Part shown: one piece after another, positions 15,001-25,404 of the stretch
Layout of the letters: the number at the start of each line of letters is the position of its first letter
Numbering within the stretch: the stretch's first letter is position 1
Assembly (NCBI GenBank): GCA_948470475.1
Contig: OX419339.1
Coordinates: 18,965,075-19,029,074, forward strand
Length of the DNA: 64,000 nt
Direction of reading: 5' to 3'
From: Galaxea fascicularis
Lineage: Eukaryota > Cnidaria > Anthozoa > Scleractinia > Euphylliidae
Notes under the pieces: model-generated
What the model saw: the letters and a program-made list of their open reading frames with translations, nothing else
Database searches by the model: none
Told to the model about the DNA's origin: nothing
Program-made: the position numbers and the translations under genes

Positions 15001-15906
15001 ATGGAAGAAATGTTGATCGTACCCAAACGCGAATTCGCCCCTTGGGTGGCTAAACACAAGGCCGGTTTGTTGCAGAACCATCTGTTAACCCATGCGGCCA
15101 CCTTGGCGGCCAAAGAGGAACGGTTGTTGAAGGATCCCCACCTGTCGCCTGCAGCCAAACGCATGAAGTTGAAGCCCGTATCGCGCGCCCTGCATCGAGC
15201 CACGAAAAAACTGCGAACCTTGGACGTTCCCGCAGCAGGCACGGCGGGGACAGCCGACGATGACGACGCCCCCGAAACGGATTTGGTGAGCAGTGCGTTC
15301 GACAAATGGATGCGACGCATGGTGAGAGTGGCCCAAAAAACGGAGGGGGGAACCCCTACAGGTAGGACCCCTGCCAAGACAACGGTGAGCAAAGCCATAG
15401 GGACGGACGTGAAACCCAAAGTGCCAAGAAAACCCAAACGGTTGTTCAAAAAGGCAAAAGAAGAAGAAGAGGACGAGGACTGGCCCCTCCCACCCCCTCC
15501 TTGGGTGGAAGTCAAAAAGGAAGAGGAAGACGACTGGTCCTTCCCACCCCCTCCTTGGGTGGAAGTCAAAAAGGAAGAGGAAGACGACTGGTCCTTCCCA
15601 CCCCCTCAGGACGTGAAAGTGACAAAGGAGGAAGAGCCTACACGAAAGACCCCCTTTGATGCGTGGGACCTCGAACAGGGTAAACGCCGATTGAAAAAGA
15701 CGCCCCAGATCGAGCGTCCAAGGGGTGAGGACGATTTATGGGGGGCTGTCGCCAGGGCCATGAATAAAAGGCGACAGGCCATGGAGGAAACGTCGAAAAC
15801 ACCCTTGGCAGTGAGACGGTTGAGAACCCAACCAGGGTGGGAAGATTGGGAGCGAGGGAAGCGCACGCGACGCCGACTCGATGAAGAGGACTACGATGAA
15901 GAGTAA
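15001..15906 (+). CDS. Viral protein with tandem PPPPW-acidic repeats, unknown function
   Basis: 301 aa. The N-terminus (EEMLIVPKREF) and helical first 70 residues resemble a Polinton protein type often found near the packaging genes. A low-complexity middle follows: Ala/Thr/Lys-rich, then about two and a half direct repeats of 19 residues, each with PPPPW, VEVKKEEE and DDW (DNA repeats at about 15480-15610). The C-terminus is highly charged (RRRLDEEDYDEE). Proline boxes of this type could bind WW or SH3 domains, but no canonical PPxY is present. It overlaps the PLA2 gene. No enzymatic motif is visible. Confidence 0.8.
   Translation: MEEMLIVPKREFAPWVAKHKAGLLQNHLLTHAATLAAKEERLLKDPHLSPAAKRMKLKPVSRALHRATKKLRTLDVPAAGTAGTADDDDAPETDLVSSAFDKWMRRMVRVAQKTEGGTPTGRTPAKTTVSKAIGTDVKPKVPRKPKRLFKKAKEEEEDEDWPLPPPPWVEVKKEEEDDWSFPPPPWVEVKKEEEDDWSFPPPQDVKVTKEEEPTRKTPFDAWDLEQGKRRLKKTPQIERPRGEDDLWGAVARAMNKRRQAMEETSKTPLAVRRLRTQPGWEDWERGKRTRRRLDEEDYDEE
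15763..15770 (+). promoter_or_regulatory. TATA-like box (AATAAAAG) before the PLA2 gene
   Basis: Inside the preceding gene, about 110 nt before the first PLA2 ATG. The same region has a partial inverted copy at 5078-5113. Confidence 0.35.
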
Positions 15907-16243
15907 GCGACGATGCCAGAAGCCGTCTCAGGGCGGCCGCGGGGTGGACGTGCAAAAATGGCTGGGCAAAACGGGCCTGGAATTTCATTGGCCGGGCTAT
16001 CAGTACATGGGCCCCGGCACGCATTTGAAGAAACGTTTGAAACGCGGGGACCCGGGCATCAACCGGTTGGACAAGATTGCCAAACAACACGACATCGACT
16101 ACGACAAGGCCAAGACTTTGAGGGACAAGCACGCCGCCGATCGTCGCATGATCAAGGCCATCGAGGGATTGCCGGGCAAGCGGACCCTCACGGAAAGGAT
16201 CGTCAAGAAAATCATGCAAACCAAAGTCAAGTTGAACGTTTAA
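15881..16243 (+). CDS. Parvovirus-type phospholipase A2 domain protein
   Basis: 120 aa (115 aa if the second ATG at 15896 is used). The calcium loop YMGPGT (residues 42-47) and catalytic HD with IDY (H70-D71, Y74) match the secreted/parvoviral VP1 phospholipase A2 signature, preceded by a WPGYQ segment and followed by Lys-rich helices. Such a domain in virions breaches the endosomal membrane during entry; Polintons and adintoviruses are known to carry it. It has no signal peptide, so virion delivery is more likely than secretion. Last gene of the core, overlapping the previous one by 26 nt and ending just before the right TIR. Confidence 0.9.
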   Translation: MKRTTMKSKRRCQKPSQGGRGVDVQKWLGKTGLEFHWPGYQYMGPGTHLKKRLKRGDPGINRLDKIAKQHDIDYDKAKTLRDKHAADRRMIKAIEGLPGKRTLTERIVKKIMQTKVKLNV

Positions 16244-16281
16244 AAAAAAACCGGTTTTTCTTTTTTTCAAAACCAGGTTAA
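16240..16281. terminator. A/T-rich hairpin after the last core gene
   Basis: aaaccggtttttc...caaaaccaggtt is an imperfect inverted repeat between the PLA2 stop and the right TIR; it may end the core transcripts. Confidence 0.4.
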
Positions 16282-16389
16282 AAACTAGTTGACCATCAGT
16301 GGTTCTTTTTTGAAAAAGCAATTGACAAGGTTCTTTAAAAAAACGATTTGCAATGCGTGTGATTCACATATAGGTCGGGATATTACTAT

Positions 16390-16925
16390 TTTAGAGAGGG
16401 ACACTTTGTGACGTCTTACATGATGCATCGAAACCACCCCCCTGGGTGGGGGTGGGATACCACTGACTCCAAGTGAAAATAACCTTGCAGGCCCTTGTTT
16501 TCCAGAGAGGGACCCTTCGTGACCTCCTACATGAAGCACCAAAACCACCCCCCTGGGTGGGGGTGGGATACCACTGACTCCGTGTGGAAATAGCCTCGCA
16601 AACCCCTATTTCTTAGAGGGGGACCCTTCGTGACCTCCTACATGATGCATCGAAACCACCCCCCTGGGTGGGGGTGGGATACCACTGACTCCGTGTGGAA
16701 ATAGCCTAGCGGGCTTCTCTTTCTCAGGTGGGGACACGTCGTGACCTCCTACATGATGCATCGAAACCACCCCCTGGGTGGAGGTGGGATACCACTGACT
16801 CCAAGTGGAAATAACCTCGCAGGCCCCTATTTCTCAGAGAGGGAACCCTTCGTGACGTCTTACCTGACGTATCGAAATCACCCCCTGGCTGGGGTGGGAT
16901 ACCACTGACCAAATACCACTGACCC
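16390..16925. repeat. 111-bp minisatellite, 5 copies (right TIR)
   Basis: Inverted relative to the left array; gggataccactgac occurs at about 16455, 16566, 16677, 16788 and 16898. Confidence 0.9.
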
Positions 16926-17351
16926 TACTGGAAAACGCATTCTCGCTACGCAACAACAATAGGCCTTTTTTCAGAGGCCTATTTTCCATTTGTCGCCGTA
17001 ATCTCTCCGTAATCTAGCCTTTGTGCCACCCACGTGGGCGAGATGCCAAAGGAGTCGACCGACTGCGTCAACCACACGTGTGCGAGACACCAAATAAGGT
17101 CACAAAAAGGAGTCATCCGACTGTGTCACATCCACGCCATCGAAACATTACTTGCCAAGCACTTGAGATGCGGGGTTTAGTTTTTTTCGCGGCGTGAAAC
17201 GATGGTGTCACAGCTTGATTTGATCCCCAGCGTAAAAAAAAAAAAAGACTTTTCACAGCTTGATTTGATCCACCGGTAACGCGACAAGACCTTTCTGCAA
17301 GCTCTGTTTTTTGTGTACAATCGAAAGAGGATCTTTACAAACGATTTTCTC

Positions 17352-20300
17352 ATGTCAAACGACCTTCGAAAAGAAACGCAAGCTCGAGGTAAGTTCTCTT
17401 CTTCTTGTTCTTCGTTCCAACGTTTGTCGAACTCCAAAACCTTCCTTAAAATCACCATGACTCTTACCTAAGCGTTGCATAGGTTGGGTTTGAAGCGGTT
17501 TTTCAAGCTAATATCATTTTTTTTTTTTTTTGGTTTCTTTGCAAAAACACTCGCTCGCAATGCGGGAAGCGTTGGCGGCCACATTTTTTTTTTCCCTTTA
17601 AAAGCTTACGTTTGGTCATCCGAGGAAACAACCCCCATTCTTATTTTCGTTTGTTTGTTTTTTTTTTTCCAGAAGATTCAAACGAGTCGGTGGTGCGAAC
17701 AAAGCACATTCAAAGACCGATACTTTTTCCGAGAAAACCCTGACCGCTCTCGCGGATGTTTCCAGGAAAACGCAGAAATTGCTGAGTGGTTCAAATCCTT
17801 TGCTTTCATGACCACGACTTGCTAAACCTCGATAAAAAAAAGAAAAGGCCTCCGAGCTCTGCCATATATTTTTTTTCCTTTGCAATAATCCTCAAAACTG
17901 ACTCGCTCAAACGACAGTTGAAGATTTATGTTAGCTTTCTTTTGACGTACCGTTTTACCGTTCGCAGTGCTCACGTTTTCGTTTGTAGTTCAATGATGGA
18001 TTTCTCCGGCGACAACGAGCTTAAACCATCGTGATTATTATTTTCTTCTGTTATTTTTTTTTTCGTTGTAAGTCGATGTCCATCTTATGTGTGTGCTCTT
18101 CAAAAAAAAAATTCAGAGCGGTGTGCTCGCTCGACCAAATTGGCTCCGTTACGAAAATAACATGTTTTGCTAGCCGAGAGAAGCGATTCCCTTTGTTTTC
18201 TCGTTTCGCTTGTTTGCTTTTCCTTTGTTTTTTCTTTTTTCAGATCTCTAGTTTTAACGCGGACAGATCGCTACCCTACAGGGATTCATATACAAATGCA
18301 CCTGCCCCAGTGCCTACGGGTTCACTTACAAGTGGGGGTTAATTCGATTGTACCAAAGGTATTCTCTTTTTTCAGTTAAATCCCCACAGAGTCATGCTCT
18401 GCGCCCTCTGCGGCACGATCCACCTCTGCATAGTTTGCCATGCGAACGCATGCACCAGCTGATGAGTGTAAGTGTTTTTTTCCCGTCATTGCAGATTCCA
18501 GGGCACATTCTAACGTTAGGCCTCATGGAATGGTATGCAGTACATCAGCAGGAAAAACGTTTTGACATGCGCAATCGGGCCGTTGCTCGGACACACTTCC
18601 TCCAGTCAAATTATTGTAAACTTTTTGGTTGAATATCGTTTTTAAACGCGAAGTATTTGGCCCATAAACATGCAAAGAAGGAAGAATGGGACACATTTGA
18701 AAGTTCTACCGTGTTAAATTTTTATCTTCCGTCGGGGAAGTGGCATAAATACGTATTTCTTTACTTTCTGGCTGTCCTCAGCGTGTAGAGGCGGTGATGT
18801 CGAAAAGCGGAAACGGTGAAATTTGAATTGTGCCTTCTAGTTTCCTGGCTAATGAAGGTGTAGAGGCCCAGACTGATTGCTCTTGATGTTATTTCAACTT
18901 TTTCGTCGCGCGCTCAAGATATTACAGTGGAATAATATCGAATGCACTTAGCGGAGACAGCTTTGGAGATGTTTAAGCTTACGGGAGGTGAGTTGACGTT
19001 CGATTCTTTCACTGGTAAATTAAAATGGAAATAGTTACTCTCTGGCTAGCATTGATTAAAGTAAGCATCAACAACTGTTTGGAATTCCAGTGATGACATC
19101 AGTAATGATCCGAATAAAGGTGGTCTTTTTTAGACATCCCGCTGTTGATAATAAATTCATGATATTTTGGGAGGGAATAAGACTATTTAGTGTATTGTGC
19201 GTTGTATCAGTTACATCAGGTTTTAATAAACACTGCTCTCGATTCCATTCAACCTTTTATTCTCTCGTGGAACACGGTACGTCATGTACATTTGTACAAC
19301 TGCTTTATAATATTTTGTCTTTATACAAGCTACACGTTTGTGTCATTTTGAGCAAAGTTCTCGTTAAAAATTACCAATACTGACATTTTTACTGTGAAAA
19401 TTATGAGGCTTACTTATCAAGCTAGTTGCATACAACTGCCATATAAATGATAATGAAACTGATTATGGATGTTCAAATTCATTGTAAGCTGCTGACTGTA
19501 CAACTTTACAAAAATCGTGCATTATAATCACTCAGAAGTATTTCGATATTTAAAATCAATTATATTCACATTCACTGTAAACTGCTGACTGTAAAACTTT
19601 ACAGTTATCATGTGTTACATTATAATTACTCACATGTATTTTGATATTTACAAATTATCAATATTATTTACAAGTGCACCAATGTGTAGTTTACAAATGA
19701 TTAAGTCTCCCCAAAAACTAATTACTTTATCTGAATCTCAGATAGAATAAAATTGAAGCACATTTAATTGAGTATGGAATTTATAAATACAATAATTATT
19801 GAAAATTATTGTTTTACGAAAGTATCTTTTTACAAAGAGTCACCCCTTTATTTGACTTTCATTCTTCTTGCAGGGGTAATTGGGTGGTGTGCATGTCCAA
19901 AGTAGATGGAAGATCCATGTTCAAAGACTGCACAATGTTTGGCAGGGTTTGCACAAAAAACTGGCATTCTCTTGGTAAGTCATGTATTGAAAGTTCCTGT
20001 CCATAACCCCATACCTCAGTAGCTGCAAGTTGCATAAGAGATGGAACCTTTCCAGCTGTTCTGAATTCTGTAATGACAGTTGGCCTGAATGACCTCTGGT
20101 TTTCCAATTGTGATGTGCCTTTAGTGGAAGCTTTCCACTGAAGTTCAAGTTTGCGGCCTTCGGCTTTAAGGGACTGGATCATGCTTGGCGTGTTGCTATT
20201 TAGTTTTCTTGCTTCCCAAGCTTTGGGATATACATCTTTTGCTGTCAGTGGCCCATGGTTTTCACATTTTCGGATTGAATTTAACTTTTTTCTTGCCTCT

Positions 20301-23300
20301 TGCAGAAGGTCTGAGGTCAGCATGTTTGCATATCTCTTCATTCTCTCTTCATGCACTTCTCTTGCTGCTTCAGTAGTGCGGTTGTTGGTTTTTCCACTGT
20401 GAAGTATGTTCTCAACAAATGTTATGGAGGCTTGTTTTGACAGCTCTGACATGTTGTTTTGAAGATAAAGTTGTGAAAGGTTAAACTGCCTTTCAGCAAT
20501 TACATTGTTCACAGGAATACTGAAAATGTGTTTGGCATAAAACTCAAAAAGGTGGGGATTAGCTTCTTTGCTGGTTAGACTACTCTGTGGTGATGTTGCA
20601 GCTCTTTTGATATCTCTTAGTAGTTTTGGTTCCTTTATGTTCCAGATTTCTGCCCATTTAAGTAAACCAGCTCTGTCCTTACAAACCAATGTGTGAAGGT
20701 TTTGTCCATGGACATGGCAATTTTGCACTGACCTGGTGTCATTCTCTCTTTCAGTTGGCAGCATGACAGGAATTTCAAGAGCCTTCAAAACAGAATACCA
20801 GAAAGAACTTTGGTATCTTGGATCAGCTCCAATTCCAAATAACTTGGGGAAGGACAGCCACTCTGATCCATGGTCCTTTACAACTTTAAGCGCCTCTTGC
20901 AGCATTGGCCTCTGCACCTCTTGACGAAAGTGGTTGATGGCTGCAGGATCCTTCAGTGACATCTTCACCTGCTGTTCAGTTAAAGGAAAATATGCTGATG
21001 GAGACATCAACATTTTACTTAATGTTTCATGATGTTTAAGGACAGTTGCTGGCCATAATCGTGCCAGGTATCCACTGGAGAAGCCAAGTTCTTGATCTGT
21101 TGCTTGTGATGCATTGAGAGATGGAATAAGAAACTTGTCAAGAAACTCGTACAAAAACTTAATTTCCATTTGAATCATTGGACAGGAACTCAACTTGATA
21201 ACATTTTGCCACACTGTATAGTGGCTGTCTGACTTTGGCATTCTTTCCAGGACACTCTCTCCAAGTTGTAGACAGGCTTTACCATACTTCAAGTGCCATT
21301 GAAGTGTCTCATAGTAGTATGTCCACCTCGTGTCAATAAAAGACTGGGGAAGGGGTGGCTCTTTACTTAAGATTCCTAGTGATACATACATTGATTTGTA
21401 CTGACTTGGGCGTTCATGATGAAGCCAAGATACCTTATAAAGTAGTTGCAAAACATGGTTGTTATTCATGTCACCCTTGGCCCCAAACCCAGCTTGGCAC
21501 ATCCTTCTTAACATAATGTTAAGGACATGGGGGTAACATCCAACAAAGAACATGTCCTTTCCAAAAACCCTTGAATTATTTGCTATTAAACCATTAGCCT
21601 TCCCCTTCTGGGTTGAGGCATTATCCCCAACCAACCCTGAAACATTAGTTATGCCATATTCATCACGAACAACATGACATTCTACATCAGACTGGTGTTT
21701 TCCTGACCCACTTGCTGTCAAACTGTTAGCAAGGACATATGCCCTGGGCTTATTGATCTCTGGGCACCAGGTATGGACACCTACAATGTGTCGCTCTTCA
21801 CCACCCTTGTTGGAGTCATCACTCCATACATGGAAATCATATTGGCTACTTGCGAATCTTTTACGTAATATTAGTTTATCGGCCTCTCCTAATAGAATGT
21901 TCCAGTCTGCCATTGTGGATGGTGACACAATAACATTTGTTGGGGGGCTACAGTTGAATAAAATACTGAAACTTAAATGTAATGCAATGGGTGCCTTTTG
22001 GCTGGAAAGCAAACATGCATGTTGCAAATATCTCATGCCGGCCATAAACATGACTGTTCTGTGATTTGTTCCATTTTTGCCATGAGAAAATGTGTCCACA
22101 AGGGAATACCTAGGTTTCTTTACATTTTCATCATTTTCCTTTAATTTTCTTTTCAGCTTTGTGGAAGCAGATTTTGTCCCTCGTAGTTTGTTACTGACTT
22201 CCTTTGTTTTCAATCCAGTAGACTTCAAAGTTCTTTCACGCTTCTTTGCTTCAGTTTGTAACTTCAAGACATCTTTCCTTAGGTCATTGTTAATTCTTCT
22301 CAAAAATACTGTGAATATGAAAATGTCACTATCAAAAACTGTTCCTTACTATGATAAATTAGGCCTTATAAGTTTTACGAGAGTACGAACTTGTGTTTTA
22401 TTTTATTTTTTTAATTAATCAAACAAAAACTGAAGTATACAGTGTACTTATGGGGATTTCTAAAAGTTGCTGTTTCCTCGGCGGTCCGCTTATATCAAGT
22501 CCGGCCAAAGGCAGACAAACCCTTTGAGAAAAAATGCATTCTCACAACATTAAGTCTTGACTAAAATTTGCCGGTTGCTTTTGGTTAAGAGGCTGGTTTT
22601 CTTTTTGCTGTTTTTGTTTTACATGAACCTACGAAAGCACCTGAAGTACTGGCGTAAAATACGAAAGCCGGCCGGCCACAAAATTAAAAATCTAAATATC
22701 TATTTCATTTTGAACTTTTTGCAATGGTTCGAGCAAGCAGGGTCTTTCAAAAGAACATATAGCTCCGATTCAAATCTTGTTTACTGTGTACCTAGCCATG
22801 AAGGAGCTTTTTTTCGCGAAGCGGTTATATCCAGTCCACAGTATGTTTATTAAATTCTTGTCTGCTTCGCAACTCGGCGTCCAACTCGATCGCCAAAATC
22901 ACCGATTCAAGCTTGGTATTAAGACACAAAGCCGTGTCCTACAAAACCATACCATTTAGTTTGCTCTATTTTACAAAGTTTTGTACTATTCTCCTTTTAA
23001 GCATCTCTTGTGGTGGTAACATATTATCACGTTCAATAAGTTTGAATTTAAAAATTTAGTGACAACATCGATAGCAATTAATTGGCATCGCCACGAATAT
23101 TTTTATGTGCTTGTGGGAAAGCGGCTTTTACGGGTAACTCAGAATTTTAAGAAACAGTTTTAGGAGATCTAGAGACGGCTTGATGAATACTTGAGCAGAC
23201 ACTTACCTATACTTCGTCGTAGAGTTCGTATTGTCCTCTTCAGGCCGGCATTTTCACACTGTAGGCCTTTACAGTCTCGCTCGAGTTTGTCGATTTTTTC

Positions 23301-24754
23301 CTCGCTCAACAGGTTTTTCAATTCTTCTCGGACACTGCTTGGAGCTATTTTTTTCACGTTTTCATTTGTAATTTCTTTCTTCTTCTTCACTGACGGTTGA
23401 TTTAACCGGGAAAACTGGCCGCCGTGAACTCTTTTTCGTCCCATCTGCCCGACAATTTGTTGCAATTTTAAAATAATTTGCTTGAGTGAGCTTGAATGTC
23501 AACATTAGCGAGTTGAGCCCGCGTATACCTATGAACAGCAGTTTCCCATAATAAACTACTCTGCGCATGTCTCAAATAATTGGGGGGCAGGGGTCCAAGG
23601 GGGAGGATACCGTTTCATGAGGCCTAAACGTGCATCGTCGATCCTTGGACACACGTCGCATGCATGTGCGAACCACCATCACCACCGTACGTCCTTTCAT
23701 GTCCTTTCATTCCTTTTTTCAGATCCCCGGGCACATTTTGACGTGCGTCGTCAATCCGTGGGAACACACCGTGTGCATGTGTTACACGGACGACGGATGG
23801 TGGGGTCTGACCCAGTAAGTTTTTTTTCAGATTCCCGGGCACGCACTCGTTTGCCGCTTCCCCCAACACCACACCACGTGCATGTGTTCGTATGGACGTG
23901 CATACGCGTGAGTCTTTTTTTCCTGTTTTTTCAGATCCCCGGGCACGCATTGATTTGTGAATTCGGTATCTTCGGTATCCACCGAACGTGCATGTGCCAG
24001 CATTAGTAAGTCTTTCCTCTGGTTCTTTTCAGATCCCCGGTCACGTATTGACGTGTAGGATTTATCCAAACTCCATTTGGCCGCACCGATACAAGTGTAC
24101 GTGCCGTCATTTCGGTCCTTTTGGTTTCGGCCGCACACCATCCAAAGTGCATGCGTTCGCATGATTCCAAACGCCCCCCCGCCGCCGCCGCGTAAGTCTT
24201 TTTTTTTCTCTTTCCAGATAGATCTCACTTACGGTACCTTGGCTTTCAAAATCTTCGGGGTCACATGGTGCCCATTTTATCGCAACTGCACATGTTATTT
24301 CAGATTCCCGGTTTTGCATTGACACACTCCTACCATGGACACCACTTCTGCATATGCCAACATCAGTAAGTGCTAATCAAGCTTTTTTCCTTTTTCCCAG
24401 CGATTAGCAGTAGCCACTCTGTGTGAAGCCTTCCCCGTGGACAAAGCGTTTCACCTCCTCCTCCCCCTTCTCCACAGCCCACGATAATGGATTGACGCCT
24501 TCCCCTCTTCTCTGCAGCCGATGATGACCCCCAAACGGAAGTTGCCGCACATCACCTCATCGTCCCTCATCGTATGCATGCTCTTCCCATACTGCAACGT
24601 GATGGACCATACCCAGCATTTTCCACCACCCCTGAGAGACTTGGTTCCCCCTACAGCCAGTATCCCCAATTTGGTGAATTTCATGGCCAACATGCAAGCG
24701 GCCAACCACCCACACACCGGAGGCAGAAGGAGGCGAAGGAGGCGCAGACGTTAA
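17352..24754 (+). CDS. Predicted spliced gene of the right TIR, interrupted by transposon
   Basis: Mirror of 1496-3784. Possible leader 17352-17388 (MSNDLRKETQAR, donor CGAG|GTAAGT), cassettes from 18267 to 24420, and terminal exon from 24518 to the TAA at 24752-24754. The terminal ORF encodes MMTPKRKLPHITSSS..., a central Phe/Pro part and GG plus nine arginines. An ATTAAA about 125 nt downstream could be the poly(A) signal. The transposon at 18517 splits the third cassette, so transcripts here would have to splice around 5 kb of foreign sequence. Function unknown; the Arg tail suggests nucleic-acid binding or nuclear targeting. Exon joining is not established. Confidence 0.4.
18512..18516. 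other. Target site duplication AACGT (left of nested transposon)
   Basis: Repeated at 23627-23631; the uninterrupted left TIR has the single copy ctAACGTgca. Confidence 0.9.
18517..23626. mobile_element. hAT-like DNA transposon (5110 bp) nested in the right TIR
   Basis: Terminal inverted repeat TAGGCCTCATG...CATGAGGCCTA is perfect over 11 bp and continues imperfectly to about 20 bp. The empty site is visible in the left TIR, so the borders are exact. It carries a two-exon transposase on the minus strand. Five-base duplications are unusual for hAT (normally 8) but are known for the hAT5 group. The transposase is intact, so the insertion is recent and later than viral integration. Non-coding flanks: 18517-19858 (AT-rich, with a repeated gtaa-ctgctgactgta motif at about 19485 and 19575) and 23466-23626. 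Confidence 0.88.
19859..23465 (-). CDS. Transposase, RNase-H fold, probably hAT superfamily
   Basis: Two exons, 23207-23465 and 19859-22308, joined in phase 1 (donor ATAG|GTAAGT, acceptor TTCACAG|TA), give 902 aa without a stop. The junction falls in a coiled coil rich in Leu and charged residues, which continues smoothly across it and supports the splice. In exon 2 numbering, acidic catalytic candidates are SDD at 161-163 and GDN at 226-228, followed by C-x2-H (CYPH, 256-259). ERQFNLSQ at 604-611 resembles the hAT dimerisation segment. No BED zinc finger is visible at the N-terminus, which is unusual for hAT. Kolobok- or P-like families were considered, but their target sites differ. Confidence 0.75.
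23627..23631. other. Target site duplication AACGT (right of nested transposon)
   Basis: Identical to 18512-18516. Confidence 0.9.
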
Positions 24755-24884
24755 CTATTTGATTTTCTTTCTTTTTTTTCATTGTTGTGAACCGTGGCGG
24801 TTTTTTTGTTCCTGCTGTCGTCCTTGTTTTTTTCCGCCACTTTTTTTCGTGAAAAAAAAAATAATCAAGGAGCTGCTGTCATTA

Positions 24885-24890
24885 AAATGT
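24885..24890 (+). terminator. Possible poly(A) signal ATTAAA of the TIR gene
   Basis: tcATTAAAatg lies about 130 nt after the Arg9 ORF; mirrored in the left TIR at about 1360. Confidence 0.4.
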
Positions 24891-25134
24891 TTGCCATTTT
24901 TATTCATGTGTCTTGCCTCATTTGCATATATGCTAATTTTTTAATGTATGCACATTCGCCCTGGGTCACCAAGGACCGCTACGACATACAATCAATTTAA
25001 CTGATACTGGCCGCTACGGGCGACAAAATGGCCGTATAGGGAAATTCGTATCGAACCTGCCGTAGCGGCCAACGCAGTCTTTTTTTTTCCCTACTGATTT
25101 CATTGCTTGCCGTACGTTAACGCATAATACTACT

Positions 25135-25140
25135 TATGCT
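25135..25140. other. Target site duplication TATGCT (right)
   Basis: Matches 1111-1116 exactly. Confidence 0.9.
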
Positions 25141-25309
25141 GTGTTCAATGTGCTGGATAATAAAACAATAGTCCTGCTCAATCTTGCGTAATATTCCACG
25201 GCTGATTTGGCCTCGTAGGCTATCAGGCGATATACCGCACGGTTGGTTACTTATACTTCGTTTTGGTGTTCATTATGCACCAGTCAATCCCAGCAGTGCT
25301 CATTCCGCT

Positions 25310-25404
25310 GTAGCCTCCCACGCAGTCGTCTTTAGGGAAATCGTCAGTTTTTCAAGGAGGAGGTGAAAAACGACTCCCCTAAAAACGACTGCATGGGAGG
25401 CTAA
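25310..25404. repeat. Short MITE, gcctcccacgcagtcgt arms
   Basis: tagcctcccacgcagtcgtctttaggg is repeated inverted as cccctaaaaacgactgcatgggaggcta at the other end, leaving a small A/G-rich loop. Confidence 0.75.

Larger units (their letters stand above)
18267..24420 (+). repeat. Array of exon-like cassettes with splice signals (right copy, interrupted)
   Basis: Cassettes: 18267-18358 (92 nt), 18376-18467 (92), 18495-18516 plus 23632-23686 (77 before insertion), 23723-23814 (92), 23831-23907 (77), 23935-24005 (71), 24033-24191 (159), a related unit from 24218 without its own donor, 24304-24365 (62) and a 20-nt unit 24401-24420. Gaps are 17, 27, 36, 16, 27, 27 and 26 nt, then a merged pair, then 35 nt. 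Between cassettes, Leu codons differ as CTA, TTG and CTC and Cys as TGC/TGT in the IPGH frame, so that frame has been under selection. The 159-nt unit and the second cassette contain in-frame stops. Confidence 0.8.
1117..25134. mobile_element. Polinton/Maverick (adintovirus-like) provirus lacking PolB
   Basis: The element is delimited by AGTAGTATTATGCG... and its inverted complement, with 6-bp duplications outside. It is 24.0 kb in total, or about 18.9 kb without the nested transposon. It has TIRs of 3.7-4.0 kb and an 11.2-kb core with integrase, major capsid protein, adenain-like protease, packaging ATPase, phospholipase A2 and small basic proteins, all in one orientation. The hallmark Polinton family-B DNA polymerase is absent: the longest core ORF is the 460-aa capsid protein. 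The core genes are intact apart from one duplicated remnant (13600-13760), so the copy is young. Alternative class names are Polinton-like virus or adintovirus; the chromodomain integrase plus adenain/ATPase/capsid set fits Polintons best. Confidence 0.92.
16282..25134. repeat. Right terminal inverted repeat, split by a transposon
   Basis: Inverted complement of 1117-5081. Without the 5115 bp of transposon plus target duplication it is 3738 bp long; the difference from the left copy is two 111-bp units and a 5-bp indel. Ends at 25134 with ...AATACTACT. Confidence 0.93.

Noticed and set aside
15638..16321. 227-aa minus-strand ORF opposite the PLA2 gene
   Set aside because: Opposes two well-supported genes and runs into the TIR; composition looks like a shadow of the plus-strand codons.
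17198..17275. Upstream ATG (MVSQLDL...) as the first exon of the TIR gene
   Set aside because: The frame contains a direct repeat and an oligo-Lys run, then a stop before the strong donor; its own donor (CCG|GTAACG) is weak.
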